A stretch of 52,835 bases of DNA from CAZIXN01 sp039180415 (GCA_039180415.1 JBCDDH010000017.1:1-52835), one strand, 5' to 3'; numbered from the stretch's first letter, positions 7,515 to 15,680 are shown. Notes: generated from the sequence alone by a model not told the origin. Program-made: numbers and translations.

Positions 7515-8600
7515 TTAGTGGGCGTTCGCCAAGTCGGCGACTTCTTGCCAGTTCACGGGGCGGTCGAGTTCGGCGAGCATGTCGGCTTGGCCGACGACGG
7601 TGGGCTTCGTGATCCACTCCATGCGGTTGTCGCGGCGGTGGGCGGAGCGACGGAAGGAGATTTCGCCGTTGGCGATTTCGAGGGACTGCCAGCCGGTTGA
7701 GGTGTGGAAGACGCCCTTGAGGCGGAGCACCTGGTTGTCGCCGATGCCTTGCTGGCCGATGCGCATGAGGTTCACGAGGAGGGTCTGTTCGTCGAATTGC
7801 CGGTCGGCGTCGAGGATGAAGCCGCCGGGGTGGATCGTGGGGTCGTGGTCGTGGTGATGATGGTGCTCGTCGCCGTCGTGATCGTGATGGTGGTGGTGGT
7901 GGTGGTGATGGCCGTCGTGGTGGTCGTGGTGGTGGTGGTCGCTCGCCGATTCGCAGCCGCCGGCTTTCTGGGCGGGGGGTTCTTGGGAGCGACGAAAAAC
8001 TTCGGCGGGGAGTTGGCCGTGGGTGGTGGTGACGACGCGGAGCTTGGGCGGGTCGAGTTGCTCGGCCCACCGTTTGGCGCGGTCGATCTTGGCGTCGTTG
8101 GTTTGGTCGCAGCGGTTGAAGACGAGGATGTCGGCGGCCTCGCTGAACATGTGGAAGTAGGGCATCCGCTCGAACATCTCTTCGTCGAAGTCGGGCGTGC
8201 TGAGCAAGACGATGGACGGGTGCAGGGTGAGGTTGAGCTCGGCTTGTGCGCCGCGGAGCAGGTCGATGACCTGGGCGGGGGTGGCCATGCCGCTGGGCTC
8301 GATGATGAGGCGGTCGACGGGTTGGTCGGGGTCCTGGGTGAGGCGTTTGATGCAGTTGGGGAGCTCGGCGAGCATGGTGCAGCAGATGCACCCGCCGGGG
8401 ACGTTGAGGACTTGGGTTTGCGGGGCCTCGGCCTGGAGGGTGGTGCTGTCGAGGCCGACGGGGCCGAAGTCGTTCACGAGGACGCCGACGCGTTGGTGGC
8501 CGGCGTGCTCGCGGAGGTAGTTGAGGATCGCGGTGGTCTTGCCGACGCCGAGCGGGCCGGCGACGATGTGGCAGGGGATGGGGGACGGGGTGGGCGACAT
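7515..8600 (-). CDS. COG0523 (CobW/ZigA-type) metal-chaperone GTPase with poly-His loop
   Basis: G3E-family P-loop GTPase that inserts or delivers metal to a client protein. The start at ATG 8600 gives 361 aa. Walker A GPLGVGKTT (15-23), the family metal motif GGCICCT (69-75, CxCC), EPSG (101-104) and base-recognition NRCD (162-165) are all present. A His/Asp-rich segment of about 33 residues (221-253, including nine consecutive His) joins the GTPase to the CobW C-terminal domain (RLKGVFHTSTGWQSLEIANG). Such loops occur in family members that buffer Zn or Ni. The neighbours (Fur-family regulator and HisI upstream, Ni-SOD downstream) suggest zinc homeostasis or nickel supply; sequence alone cannot decide the metal. 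Confidence 0.9.
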   Translation of the reverse strand: MSPTPSPIPCHIVAGPLGVGKTTAILNYLREHAGHQRVGVLVNDFGPVGLDSTTLQAEAPQTQVLNVPGGCICCTMLAELPNCIKRLTQDPDQPVDRLIIEPSGMATPAQVIDLLRGAQAELNLTLHPSIVLLSTPDFDEEMFERMPYFHMFSEAADILVFNRCDQTNDAKIDRAKRWAEQLDPPKLRVVTTTHGQLPAEVFRRSQEPPAQKAGGCESASDHHHHDHHDGHHHHHHHHHDHDGDEHHHHHDHDPTIHPGGFILDADRQFDEQTLLVNLMRIGQQGIGDNQVLRLKGVFHTSTGWQSLEIANGEISFRRSAHRRDNRMEWITKPTVVGQADMLAELDRPVNWQEVADLANAH

Positions 8601-8626
8601 CCGGTGGGGGGCCTGAGGGGCGGGGC

Positions 8627-9097
8627 TTAGAGCTTGGTGGGGTTCGGGGCGTCGCCGTAGACGGCTTTGGGGTCGAACACCTTTTCGGTTTCGGTGAACG
8701 AGAGGGGTTGGCCGGCGTCGCCGCCGACGGGCACCGCGCGGTAGAAGCAGGAGCGGTAGCCGACGTGGCAACTGGCGCCGCCCTGGACGTCGGCGCGGAT
8801 CCAGACGCAGTCCTGGTCGTCGTCGATGCGGAGTTCGCGGACGCGCTGGACGAGGCCGCTGGTCGCGCCTTTGTGCCAGATGCATTTTCGGCTGCGGCTC
8901 CAGTAGACGGCTTCGCCGAGCTCGATGGTTTTGGTGAGGGCCTCGGCGTTCATGTAGGCGTGCATGAGCACCTCGCCGGAGGTGTAGTCGGTGGTGACGA
9001 CGGGGATCAGGCCGTGCTCGTCGAACTTGGGGGCGAGGTCGTGGCCTTCCTCGACTTGTTGAACGGACTGTCGTGGGGCGAAGGTGAGTGTGTTCAT
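8627..9097 (-). CDS. hisI: Phosphoribosyl-AMP cyclohydrolase, variant HisI
   Basis: Opens the purine ring of phosphoribosyl-AMP in histidine synthesis; 156 aa, cytosolic. Recognisable by YWSRSRKCIWHKGATSG (65-81) and ASCHVGYRSCFYR (108-120). Two positions differ from the canonical form: the KGETSG Glu is Ala 78, and the DCDxD motif reads DDDQDC (92-97), so the Cys that normally supplies one zinc ligand is Asp 93 and a Cys appears at 97. Cys110 and Cys117 remain. It sits 26 bp upstream of the COG0523 gene and 88 bp downstream of the Fur-family gene on the same strand, with no other histidine genes. That matches the published association of hisI paralogues with COG0523 genes in zinc-starvation regulons. 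Confidence 0.9.
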   Translation of the reverse strand: MNTLTFAPRQSVQQVEEGHDLAPKFDEHGLIPVVTTDYTSGEVLMHAYMNAEALTKTIELGEAVYWSRSRKCIWHKGATSGLVQRVRELRIDDDQDCVWIRADVQGGASCHVGYRSCFYRAVPVGGDAGQPLSFTETEKVFDPKAVYGDAPNPTKL

Positions 9098-9185
9098 GAC
9101 GGCTGTTTATGTGGTTGGGTCTAGATTGTGGATCTTGGGCTGTGAGATGGGTTCCGTGGGATCGTGGCGTGCGTCGGGCGGGGGG

Positions 9186-9590
9186 TTAGCCGGCGTCCGG
9201 ATCATTGGCTTTGATGCAGTCGCTGCAGCGGCCATAGAGCGTGAGCTCGTGGTCTTCGAGGGCGAAGCCTGGCGGGGCGAGGTCGGCGATGCCATCGGGG
9301 GAGCGGGGCACGTCGAAGGCGTCGCCGCAGTTGCGGCAGACAAAGTGGGGGTGGTGCGCGGGGTGGCCGCGGTCGGTGAGTTCGTAGCGGACGTCCTGGC
9401 GGCCGAGCTCGACGGTGCAGACGTTGCCGGCCTCGAGCATCCGTTTGAGTTGGCGGTAGACGGTGGCGATGCCGAGGGTCGGAGCTCGTGCGGAGGCGAG
9501 GTCGAGTATCTCACACGGCCGGAGCGGGCCCGGGGCGTTGCGGAGGGCCTCGACGATGGCGGTGCGTTGGCTTGTGAGTCGATTGCTCAT
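9186..9590 (-). CDS. Fur-family metalloregulator (Zur/Nur/Fur type)
   Basis: Metal-responsive dimeric repressor, 134 aa. N-terminal winged helix with recognition helix TLGIATVYRQLKRM (38-51); dimerisation domain with HHPHFVCRNCG (79-89) and a second CxxC (Cys122, Cys125), the structural zinc site. His76, His79, His80 and His82 are candidate sensor ligands. First gene of the minus-strand run fur-hisI-COG0523-(sodN), so it probably controls that run. The neighbours favour a zinc (Zur) or nickel (Nur) sensor over an iron sensor, but the subtype cannot be settled from residues alone. A Fur-box-like sequence lies 50-70 bp upstream of the start. Confidence 0.9.
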   Translation of the reverse strand: MSNRLTSQRTAIVEALRNAPGPLRPCEILDLASARAPTLGIATVYRQLKRMLEAGNVCTVELGRQDVRYELTDRGHPAHHPHFVCRNCGDAFDVPRSPDGIADLAPPGFALEDHELTLYGRCSDCIKANDPDAG

Positions 9591-9625
9591 GGTTGCCGCC
9601 AGTTGGGCCGGGGTGCATTGGGGCA

Positions 9626-9660
9626 GAGAAATGTTTTTATACTAATGATACTCGTTTCTC
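9626..9660. promoter_or_regulatory. Fur-box-like operator in the divergent fur / btuF-like promoter region
   Basis: ACTAATGATACTCGTTTCT (9641-9659) matches 13 of 19 positions of the Fur-box consensus, and AATGA-TAC-TCGTT inside it is nearly palindromic. Around it GAGAAATG (9626-9633) and CGTTTCTC (9653-9660) form a longer inverted repeat (7 of 8 pairs). The AT-rich island stands out from the GC-rich surroundings. Placed to regulate both the Fur-family gene (start 9590, minus) and the binding protein (start 9785, plus). Confidence 0.55.
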
Positions 9661-9784
9661 AATTGAGGATGAATCGGCTCCGGGGCATCGCTGGCGTATT
9701 GCTGGGCGAAATAGGGCCAGGGGGTATGGAAGCGACGTTTGAGGTTGGGCGTCGGATTGGTTCCGGTGATGGCAAGGAGGCTCG

Positions 9785-10726
9785 ATGCGACGGATTGTTT
9801 CGCTGTTGCCCGCGACAACGGAGATCGTGATGCGGCTGGGGGCGGGCGATCGGCTCGTGGGGGTGAGTCACGAGTGCCGGCCCCCGGAAGATGCGGGCGT
9901 TGCGGAGTCACGGCTTCCGGAGGTTCTCACGTGGTCGAACGTGCGGACGGCGGAGGATGGGGCTTCCGGGGGGGAGATCGACGCGGAGGTGCGGGACGTG
10001 TTGGGGCGGGGGGAGCCGATCTTTGGGTTTGACGCGGAGCGGTTCGCGGCGCTGGAGCCGGACGTGGTGCTGACGCAGTCGTTGTGCAACGTGTGTGCGT
10101 TGGACGGGGCGGTGGTGCAGCGCGCGGTGCGGGGTTTGAAGAAACCGGCGCGGTTGTTGGAGTATGCGCCGACGATGTTGGGTGAGATCGCGGCGGGGGT
10201 GGAAGCGATCGGGGCGGCGGTCGGGGAGCCGGGGGCGGGTCGGCGGGAGGCGGAGGGGATGCGGCGGCGGTTGGAAGAGGTGGCGGCGCGCGTGGAGGGC
10301 CGGCCGAGGCTGGAGGTGGTTTTCCTGGAGTGGTTGGAGCCGTTGTTTGGTTGTGGGCACTGGCTGCCGGAGATGGTGGAGGCCGCGGGGGGGCGGGAGT
10401 TGATCGGGCGGACGGGCGCGCGGTCGCGGACGGTCTTAGCGGAGGAGGTGTTGGCGGCGGACCCGGAGGTGTTGTTGGTGTGCTGCTGCGGGTGGCCGGC
10501 GGAGCGGACGGAGCGGGCGTGGCGGCGGTTGTTGGACGGTGATCCGCGGTTCGGGCGGCTTCGCGCGGTGCGGCGTGGGCGGGTGCACGTGTTGGGGGCG
10601 GCGGACGGGTTGACGGAGCCGGGGCCGGGGTTGGCGGAGGATTGCGCGGGGTTGGTGGGGTTGATTCACGGGCGGGGCGGTGTGGCGGGCGAGCGGATGA
10701 ACCGAAGCCGCCAGACGAGTGTGTGA
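9785..10726 (+). CDS. BtuF-like cobalamin/metal-complex-binding protein without signal peptide
   Basis: 313 aa, periplasmic-binding-protein fold of the iron-siderophore/B12 type (COG0614). Family marks: MRRIVSLLPATTEIVMRLG at the N-terminus, VGVSHEC, TQSLCNVCA, the FLEWLEPLFGCGHWLPEM stretch and LLVCCCGWP. It begins directly with the first beta-strand and has no signal peptide, as in the cytosolic cobalamin-binding subgroup. A strong AAGGAGG precedes the ATG by 6 nt. Divergent from the Fur-family gene and sharing its intergenic region with a Fur-box-like site, so probably in the same regulon. No B12 riboswitch or transporter genes nearby. Ligand unproven. Confidence 0.75.
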   Translation: MRRIVSLLPATTEIVMRLGAGDRLVGVSHECRPPEDAGVAESRLPEVLTWSNVRTAEDGASGGEIDAEVRDVLGRGEPIFGFDAERFAALEPDVVLTQSLCNVCALDGAVVQRAVRGLKKPARLLEYAPTMLGEIAAGVEAIGAAVGEPGAGRREAEGMRRRLEEVAARVEGRPRLEVVFLEWLEPLFGCGHWLPEMVEAAGGRELIGRTGARSRTVLAEEVLAADPEVLLVCCCGWPAERTERAWRRLLDGDPRFGRLRAVRRGRVHVLGAADGLTEPGPGLAEDCAGLVGLIHGRGGVAGERMNRSRQTSV

Positions 10727-10744
10727 ACCGGAGCGCGGGGGTGG

Positions 10745-10944
10745 GGTGTACGCGGTGGCGGGATGTGGCGGTGGGCAACGTTTATGCGTCCCCGGCGTCG
10801 TTGCCGCGCTCGGTGCGTCGGCGGGACCAGGGGGACAGCTACGCCCTGATCGTTCAGCACCTCGACCACGCCCAGGGTTTCGGGGCGTTGAAGGTGCTCC
10901 GTACGGGGCGCAAGGCGCTGCTGCAAAGGTTGACGCGCCGGTAG
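10745..10944 (+). repeat. Interspersed short element, copy C
   Basis: Begins about 18 bp after the stop of the BtuF-like gene. Encodes WRDVAVGNVYASPASL, PRSVRRRDQGDSYALI, then FGALKVLRTGRKALLQRLTRR and a TAG at 10942-10944. Relative to copy A there is a 4-bp difference just before WRDV that changes the frame upstream, so only the shared part is likely to be the functional unit. The 33-nt core is at 10819-10851. No obvious ATG; GTG codons are possible starts. Confidence 0.7.
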
Positions 10945-11157
10945 GTCTCAGGGGTTGGACGTCAACGCGCTTGGCTTTGTCATGGAGTGGCCCCTACGAG
11001 CCGGCCGCGGCGACGCATCGCCGAGGGGCGGCTCTACGAAAACACCGGCGCTATCATCGACATCGCAAGGCGGTTTAGCCTCGCTCAAGACCCTGCTAAC
11101 CGGGACCAGTCACGCCGTCGGTTCTTATTCGTAGATCGAGCAAGCCAACAAAGGGCA

Positions 11158-11904
11158 ATGGAAGTGAACCAGTCAAGCACGACAGAAACAGACAGCCCTC
11201 TTGAAGGCAAACGCGCCCTTGTCCTTGGCGCGAGCCGCGGCATTGGCGCGGCGATCGTCCGGCGGTTGGCCTCGGACGGTGCGGATGTGACCTTCACCTT
11301 CGCCAACGCCCGCGAAGCGGCCGATACGCTCGCGCAAGAGACCGGCAGCACACCCAAGCAGGTCGACAGCACCAACCGGGATGCGTTGATTGAAGCCGTT
11401 GCGAGCGAAGGCGATCTGGACATCCTGGTCGTTTCGGCGGGCAAGGCCGTCTGGGGTGACCCGCTCGAGCTCGATCCCGATGAGGTTCAAGGCAGCTTCG
11501 ATTTGAATATCAACGCCGTCTATTTCGCGATCGCCGAGGCCGGTCGACGGATGAAAACTGGTGGGCGTGTCGTCGTCATCGGGTCCACGAGCGGCCAGCG
11601 CGTTCAGTTCGGCGGGCAAACCGCCTATGCCGCCGCCAAGGCCGCGGTCGACGGGATGGCGCGTGGGTTTGCCAGGGACTTTGGCGACCGTGAGATCACG
11701 GTCAACGTCGTCGCCCCGGGGCCAACCGACACCGAAGCGAACCCCGCAGACAGCGGCCAGGCCGAGATGCTGCGGCAACTGATGACCATCAAGCGCTACG
11801 GCAAGCCCGCCGAGATCGCAGGCGCGGTGTCGTATCTCACCGGCCCTGAGGCCTCGTTCATCACCGGGACCACGTTGATGATCGACGGCGGATTCGGGCT
11901 GTGA
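11158..11904 (+). CDS. SDR-family NAD(P)-dependent oxidoreductase
   Basis: Classical short-chain dehydrogenase/reductase, 248 aa from ATG 11158 (an AAAGGG lies just upstream). Cofactor motif LVLGASRGIGAAIV (21-34), NNAG-like LVVSAGKA (90-97), Ser near 143 (VIGSTSG), and TAYAAAK with Tyr157 and Lys161. C-terminal end TGTTLMIDGGFGL. FabG-like overall; the substrate is unknown. It stands alone, between element copy C and a 600-bp non-coding region. Confidence 0.88.
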   Translation: MEVNQSSTTETDSPLEGKRALVLGASRGIGAAIVRRLASDGADVTFTFANAREAADTLAQETGSTPKQVDSTNRDALIEAVASEGDLDILVVSAGKAVWGDPLELDPDEVQGSFDLNINAVYFAIAEAGRRMKTGGRVVVIGSTSGQRVQFGGQTAYAAAKAAVDGMARGFARDFGDREITVNVVAPGPTDTEANPADSGQAEMLRQLMTIKRYGKPAEIAGAVSYLTGPEASFITGTTLMIDGGFGL

Positions 11905-12506
11905 GCGAAACCCCCTAAGCGACGCCGAACTGAATCGACCCCCATCACGCCCGAGGAGGGCGGTTCGCCGGTTTGATCGAACGACGGACGCGTTCCCGGC
12001 GTTTGAGGTCGCCTGCCCTAGGCCCCGTGCCACCATTCAACTGCGGCGGGCTTCCGGAGGGCGCAGCTAGGTGCCTTGGGTGCTTTGGGTCCCTTGGGGG
12101 ACGCGATTTTGAGTGCTTTAAGTACATTTCTCAAATTGTTTTATGTGAAACAATTGTTTGTGCTATTGCCCTTCCGCGGTAATTCTGTACATTGGTGTCC
12201 AGAGGTCTGTAAGTCCGATTTATTGGGGCACAAGTTTCCAGCGAAATCCGAGGAGGACTGCGAGCGGCTCCATCGCCAACCGCTCACGACTGTTGGTTGA
12301 GATACGGCTGAGGTTTGACGGGTAGCGGCCGCTTGGCCGTCACCGAGAAGATCATCGAACGGTTTCAATCTCGGCCCAGTGACCGGGCCACATCGACCCT
12401 TCGCTTCGGCATCGGGTGACCTCGGGGGTATTTCTTCCCGATCTCATCGCCGGTAGACGGAGTGGTCGCGAGGGGGACGCTTTCCGGCCAGTTATCAGAG
12501 GACTCC
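11905..12506. other. Long intergenic region, probable regulatory region of the GH55-like gene
   Basis: About 600 bp with no gene I can support on either strand. Composition changes from GC-rich (11905-12090) to AT-rich (12110-12240), then back. The AT-rich part holds a palindrome (12134-12155). An AGAGG lies shortly before the ATG at 12507. No clear terminator for the SDR gene was seen. Confidence 0.4.
12134..12155. promoter_or_regulatory. 22-bp palindrome, candidate operator
   Basis: AATTGTTT (12134-12141), a 6-nt spacer TATGTG, then AAACAATT (12148-12155): perfect 8-bp arms in an AT-rich patch 350 bp upstream of the polysaccharide-enzyme gene. It could be a repressor site; no regulator is adjacent. 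It has no following T-run on the plus strand, so it is less likely to be a terminator of the SDR gene. Confidence 0.35.
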
Positions 12507-15500
12507 ATGATCCGTAAAAAGACCTGTCGCACGGGAATGTTCGCCACGGCTCCGCGTATGGAAACACTCGAGCCACGCACGCTGTTCAGCGCCGATTTCA
12601 TCGCTCCATGGGACTCCGGCGTGCTGAACGTGACCGATTACGGCGCGATCCCCAACGACGGGATCGACGACACCGCCGCGATCCAGGCCGCGCTCGACGA
12701 AGCCACGCTGAGCCAGGACGGAGCGTTCATCGACGGGCGGCAGCGCAAGGCGACCGGCCGGATCGTTTACCTGCCCGACGGGGTCTACGACGTTTCCGAC
12801 ACGCTCACCTTCATCGGCAACCAGCGCCGGGTGATCGTTCAGGGCGAGAGCCGGGACGGAACCGTCATCCGGTTGAGTGACAACAACCCCGATTACGCGA
12901 CGCCCGACGTGAGCCAGCCCAAGGCGGTGCTGTCTACCGGGAACCAGCCGGGGCAGGGCTTCCGCAACGCGATCCGGGACCTGACGGTCGACGTCGGCTC
13001 GGGCAACGCCGGGGCGGTGGGGATCGAGTTCAACGCGAACAACCAGGGCTCGATCCGCGACGTGAAGATCGCCAGCAGCGACGCGAACGGCGCGGGGCTG
13101 TACGGCCTGGACCTCTCGGTCAACGCCCAGGTCGGGCCGTTTTACATCGAAGACTTGGAAGTCGTCGGGTTTGATTACGGGGTCTATGACGGAGATCGGC
13201 CGGGCACCATCGGGGCGGGCAGCCGCAGCATCACGGCCGATGGTCTGGTACTCAAGGACCAGCACCTCGCGGGCTTGCGGAACGAGAATCAGCTCTGGAA
13301 CATCCGTGACTTCTACAGCAAGAACACCGGCCCGGCGATCGAGAATACCGGGAACCTGTCCGTGCTCAATCTGATCGACGCGACGCTCGTCGGGGACGGC
13401 AGCACGGACGCAGCGATCGACGTGAGTTCGGTGGCGTATCTGCGTGACGTCACGGCCACCGGCTACGCGTGGACGGCGGACAACCGGGGCACCGGCCCGG
13501 CCGCGGACCTCGCGGCGGGCATGCTCGACGGCGAATGGACGACGTTTGACGCGGTGAGCCAGTTTGCTTCGCCCGAGGTCTCGTTGAATCTCGACGTGTT
13601 CGACGAGCCCGACATCGCCTTTGAGAACGATCTGAACAAGTGGGCGAACCCGCTCGACTACGGCGCGGCCGGGGACGGGGTGACCGACGACACCGCCGCG
13701 ATCCAGGCCGCATTGGACGACCCGACGAAAACCACGCTGTATTTCCCGGGCGGCAAAATCTTCCGTATTGACGGCACGCTGCACGTCCGCGGCACGATCG
13801 AACGGATCATCGGCTACGAGGGCGTATTTCTGGCCGGCCCGGACACCGGCGCGTCGATCCGGTTCGAGGACGGCGAGGCCGACGCGGTGATCTTCGAACG
13901 GTTCATCGACATCTCCGAGCGAGTCTCGCCCAGTGCGGATTCGATCCAACTGATCCATGCCGCGGACCGCGCCGTGGTCTTCAGCAGCCTAAGTGGCTTC
14001 GACGTCGCCCCGAGCGTGGGCGGGGGCGACTACTTCCTGACCGACGTCGTGGACGACGAAGTTACGTTCTTGAATCCGGACCAAGACGTGTACGCGCGGC
14101 AACTCAACGTCGAGAACGCCACCGGCATCGGGATCGACAACCGCGGGGCCGACTTCTGGCTGTTCGGATTCAAGACCGAAGGCCAAGGCACGAAGGTGCG
14201 CACCGCCGACGGCGGACGTACCGAGCTCATCGGCGCTCACATCCTCACGAGCAACGACGTCCCGATCGACGACCCGCTATTCGTCATCGACGAAGCCGAC
14301 GCGAGCTACGTCGGCGTCCGCAACTTGCGCAACGCGGTCGGCGACGAACGCTATGTGGACCTCGTCGAAGAAACGCGAGACGGCGTCACCCGCACGCTGA
14401 CGCGGACGACCAACCCCGGGCGGAGCTTCATCCCGATTTATACCGGCTACGAGGCGCGGAACGCCTTCGACGCTATCGAAGGAGAAGCCTTCGATCACCA
14501 TTCTGGCATGGTCGGGGTCTTCGGCGACGGGCGAGGGGCTTACCTCGGCAACACGTCCGACGGGGCCTGGACCCGCTACGACCAAATCGACTTCGGCTCC
14601 GGCGCTTTATCGGTGGAAGTCTCTGCAGCCAGCCGTTTCATTTCCGGAAGTCTGGAGCTATACCTCGACGCTCCGTCGGGAACCCCGATCGCCACGGTCG
14701 ACGTGCCCGTGACGGGCGGTTGGGAAAACTATGAGCTCTTCTCGGTACCCGTCACTGCGGTGTCCGGCGTTCATGATTTGTATCTCAAATTTGTCGGCGA
14801 CCGGCCGAACAAGAAACTGATCGACGTGGACTACCTGAAATTCAACGCCGACGCGCCGGTTCTCGCCGGCTCTGAAACCAACGCGTACCGCCGCATCGAA
14901 GCCGAGGACTACGCCGCGTCGACCGGGGGCGTGGGCGTCTACCAAGGTGTAACCAGCGATAAGCTCGGCCAGACCACCGACGGCGGCACCGCGACCTACG
15001 AAAACGTCGACTTCGGAGCCGGCGCGGTCGCGATCGAGGTCTCCGCGTCCAGCTTCTTGAACCCCGGATCGGTTGAGGTCTATCTGGACGGTGCCCGGGA
15101 CACGCCGATCGCGGTGGTCGATGTGCCGACCACCGGCGGATGGGGGAGTTTCCAAACGTTTAGCGCTCCGCTGGCCTCGGTCGTTACCGGGCAGCATGAT
15201 GTCACGTTGAGGTTTGTTTCCGATCGCTCGGCGAGGGGGAAGCTGATGGACATCGACCGGCTCCGCTTCATTACCCAGGCCGAGACGATCGATGGCCAGG
15301 CGAGGATTCAAGCGGAGGATTACGCCGAAGCGTCCGGCGTCTTCGTGAATAACGGCGGGACCGGGCAGCGCGTCAGCTCGATCAACAACGGCGACTGGCT
15401 TCGCTTCGATGGCGTCAACTTCGGTCCCGACGGCGTGACCGGCTTCAGCGTCAGCGCCGCCAGCGGCTCGTTCGGCGGGACGCTCGAAATCCGGCTCGGA

Positions 15501-15680
15501 AGCTTGTCGGCGACGCCGATCGTCACGCTGGCGATCGGCCGTACCGGCGGCTGGAACACATTCCAAAGCTACTACGCGTCGCTCGAGCCACTCGTCGGCA
15601 TCCACGACGTGTTCATCACGGGCAGCAGTCCTAGATCGGGCGGACTGTTCAACCTCGATTTCCTGGAGTTCACCGTGTGA
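12507..15680 (+). CDS. Exported LEPR-XLL protein with double beta-helix (pectate-lyase-3/GH55-like) and three CBM6-like modules
   Basis: 1057 aa from ATG 12507. The N-terminus carries METLEPRTLFSADF (18-31), the planctomycete LEPR-XLL motif found on very large exported proteins. Two right-handed beta-helix modules follow, each opening with the same signature: DYGAIPNDGIDDTAAIQAAL (about 44-63) and DYGAAGDGVTDDTAAIQAAL (about 382). Two such modules in tandem is the GH55 (exo-beta-1,3-glucanase) layout, so laminarin is a plausible substrate; catalytic residues were not assigned. Three CBM6-like carbohydrate-binding repeats follow (about 650-785, 790-925, 930-1057), each ending with an HD(L/V)-phi-(L/I) strand and an (I/M)D-x-(D/L)-x-L-x-F motif. 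Monocistronic, after a long regulatory region. Confidence 0.8.
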   Translation: MIRKKTCRTGMFATAPRMETLEPRTLFSADFIAPWDSGVLNVTDYGAIPNDGIDDTAAIQAALDEATLSQDGAFIDGRQRKATGRIVYLPDGVYDVSDTLTFIGNQRRVIVQGESRDGTVIRLSDNNPDYATPDVSQPKAVLSTGNQPGQGFRNAIRDLTVDVGSGNAGAVGIEFNANNQGSIRDVKIASSDANGAGLYGLDLSVNAQVGPFYIEDLEVVGFDYGVYDGDRPGTIGAGSRSITADGLVLKDQHLAGLRNENQLWNIRDFYSKNTGPAIENTGNLSVLNLIDATLVGDGSTDAAIDVSSVAYLRDVTATGYAWTADNRGTGPAADLAAGMLDGEWTTFDAVSQFASPEVSLNLDVFDEPDIAFENDLNKWANPLDYGAAGDGVTDDTAAIQAALDDPTKTTLYFPGGKIFRIDGTLHVRGTIERIIGYEGVFLAGPDTGASIRFEDGEADAVIFERFIDISERVSPSADSIQLIHAADRAVVFSSLSGFDVAPSVGGGDYFLTDVVDDEVTFLNPDQDVYARQLNVENATGIGIDNRGADFWLFGFKTEGQGTKVRTADGGRTELIGAHILTSNDVPIDDPLFVIDEADASYVGVRNLRNAVGDERYVDLVEETRDGVTRTLTRTTNPGRSFIPIYTGYEARNAFDAIEGEAFDHHSGMVGVFGDGRGAYLGNTSDGAWTRYDQIDFGSGALSVEVSAASRFISGSLELYLDAPSGTPIATVDVPVTGGWENYELFSVPVTAVSGVHDLYLKFVGDRPNKKLIDVDYLKFNADAPVLAGSETNAYRRIEAEDYAASTGGVGVYQGVTSDKLGQTTDGGTATYENVDFGAGAVAIEVSASSFLNPGSVEVYLDGARDTPIAVVDVPTTGGWGSFQTFSAPLASVVTGQHDVTLRFVSDRSARGKLMDIDRLRFITQAETIDGQARIQAEDYAEASGVFVNNGGTGQRVSSINNGDWLRFDGVNFGPDGVTGFSVSAASGSFGGTLEIRLGSLSATPIVTLAIGRTGGWNTFQSYYASLEPLVGIHDVFITGSSPRSGGLFNLDFLEFTV

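Noticed and set aside
9661..9784. Cobalamin riboswitch before the BtuF-like gene
   Set aside because: No B12-box sequence or the expected multi-stem leader is visible in this short, GC-rich leader.
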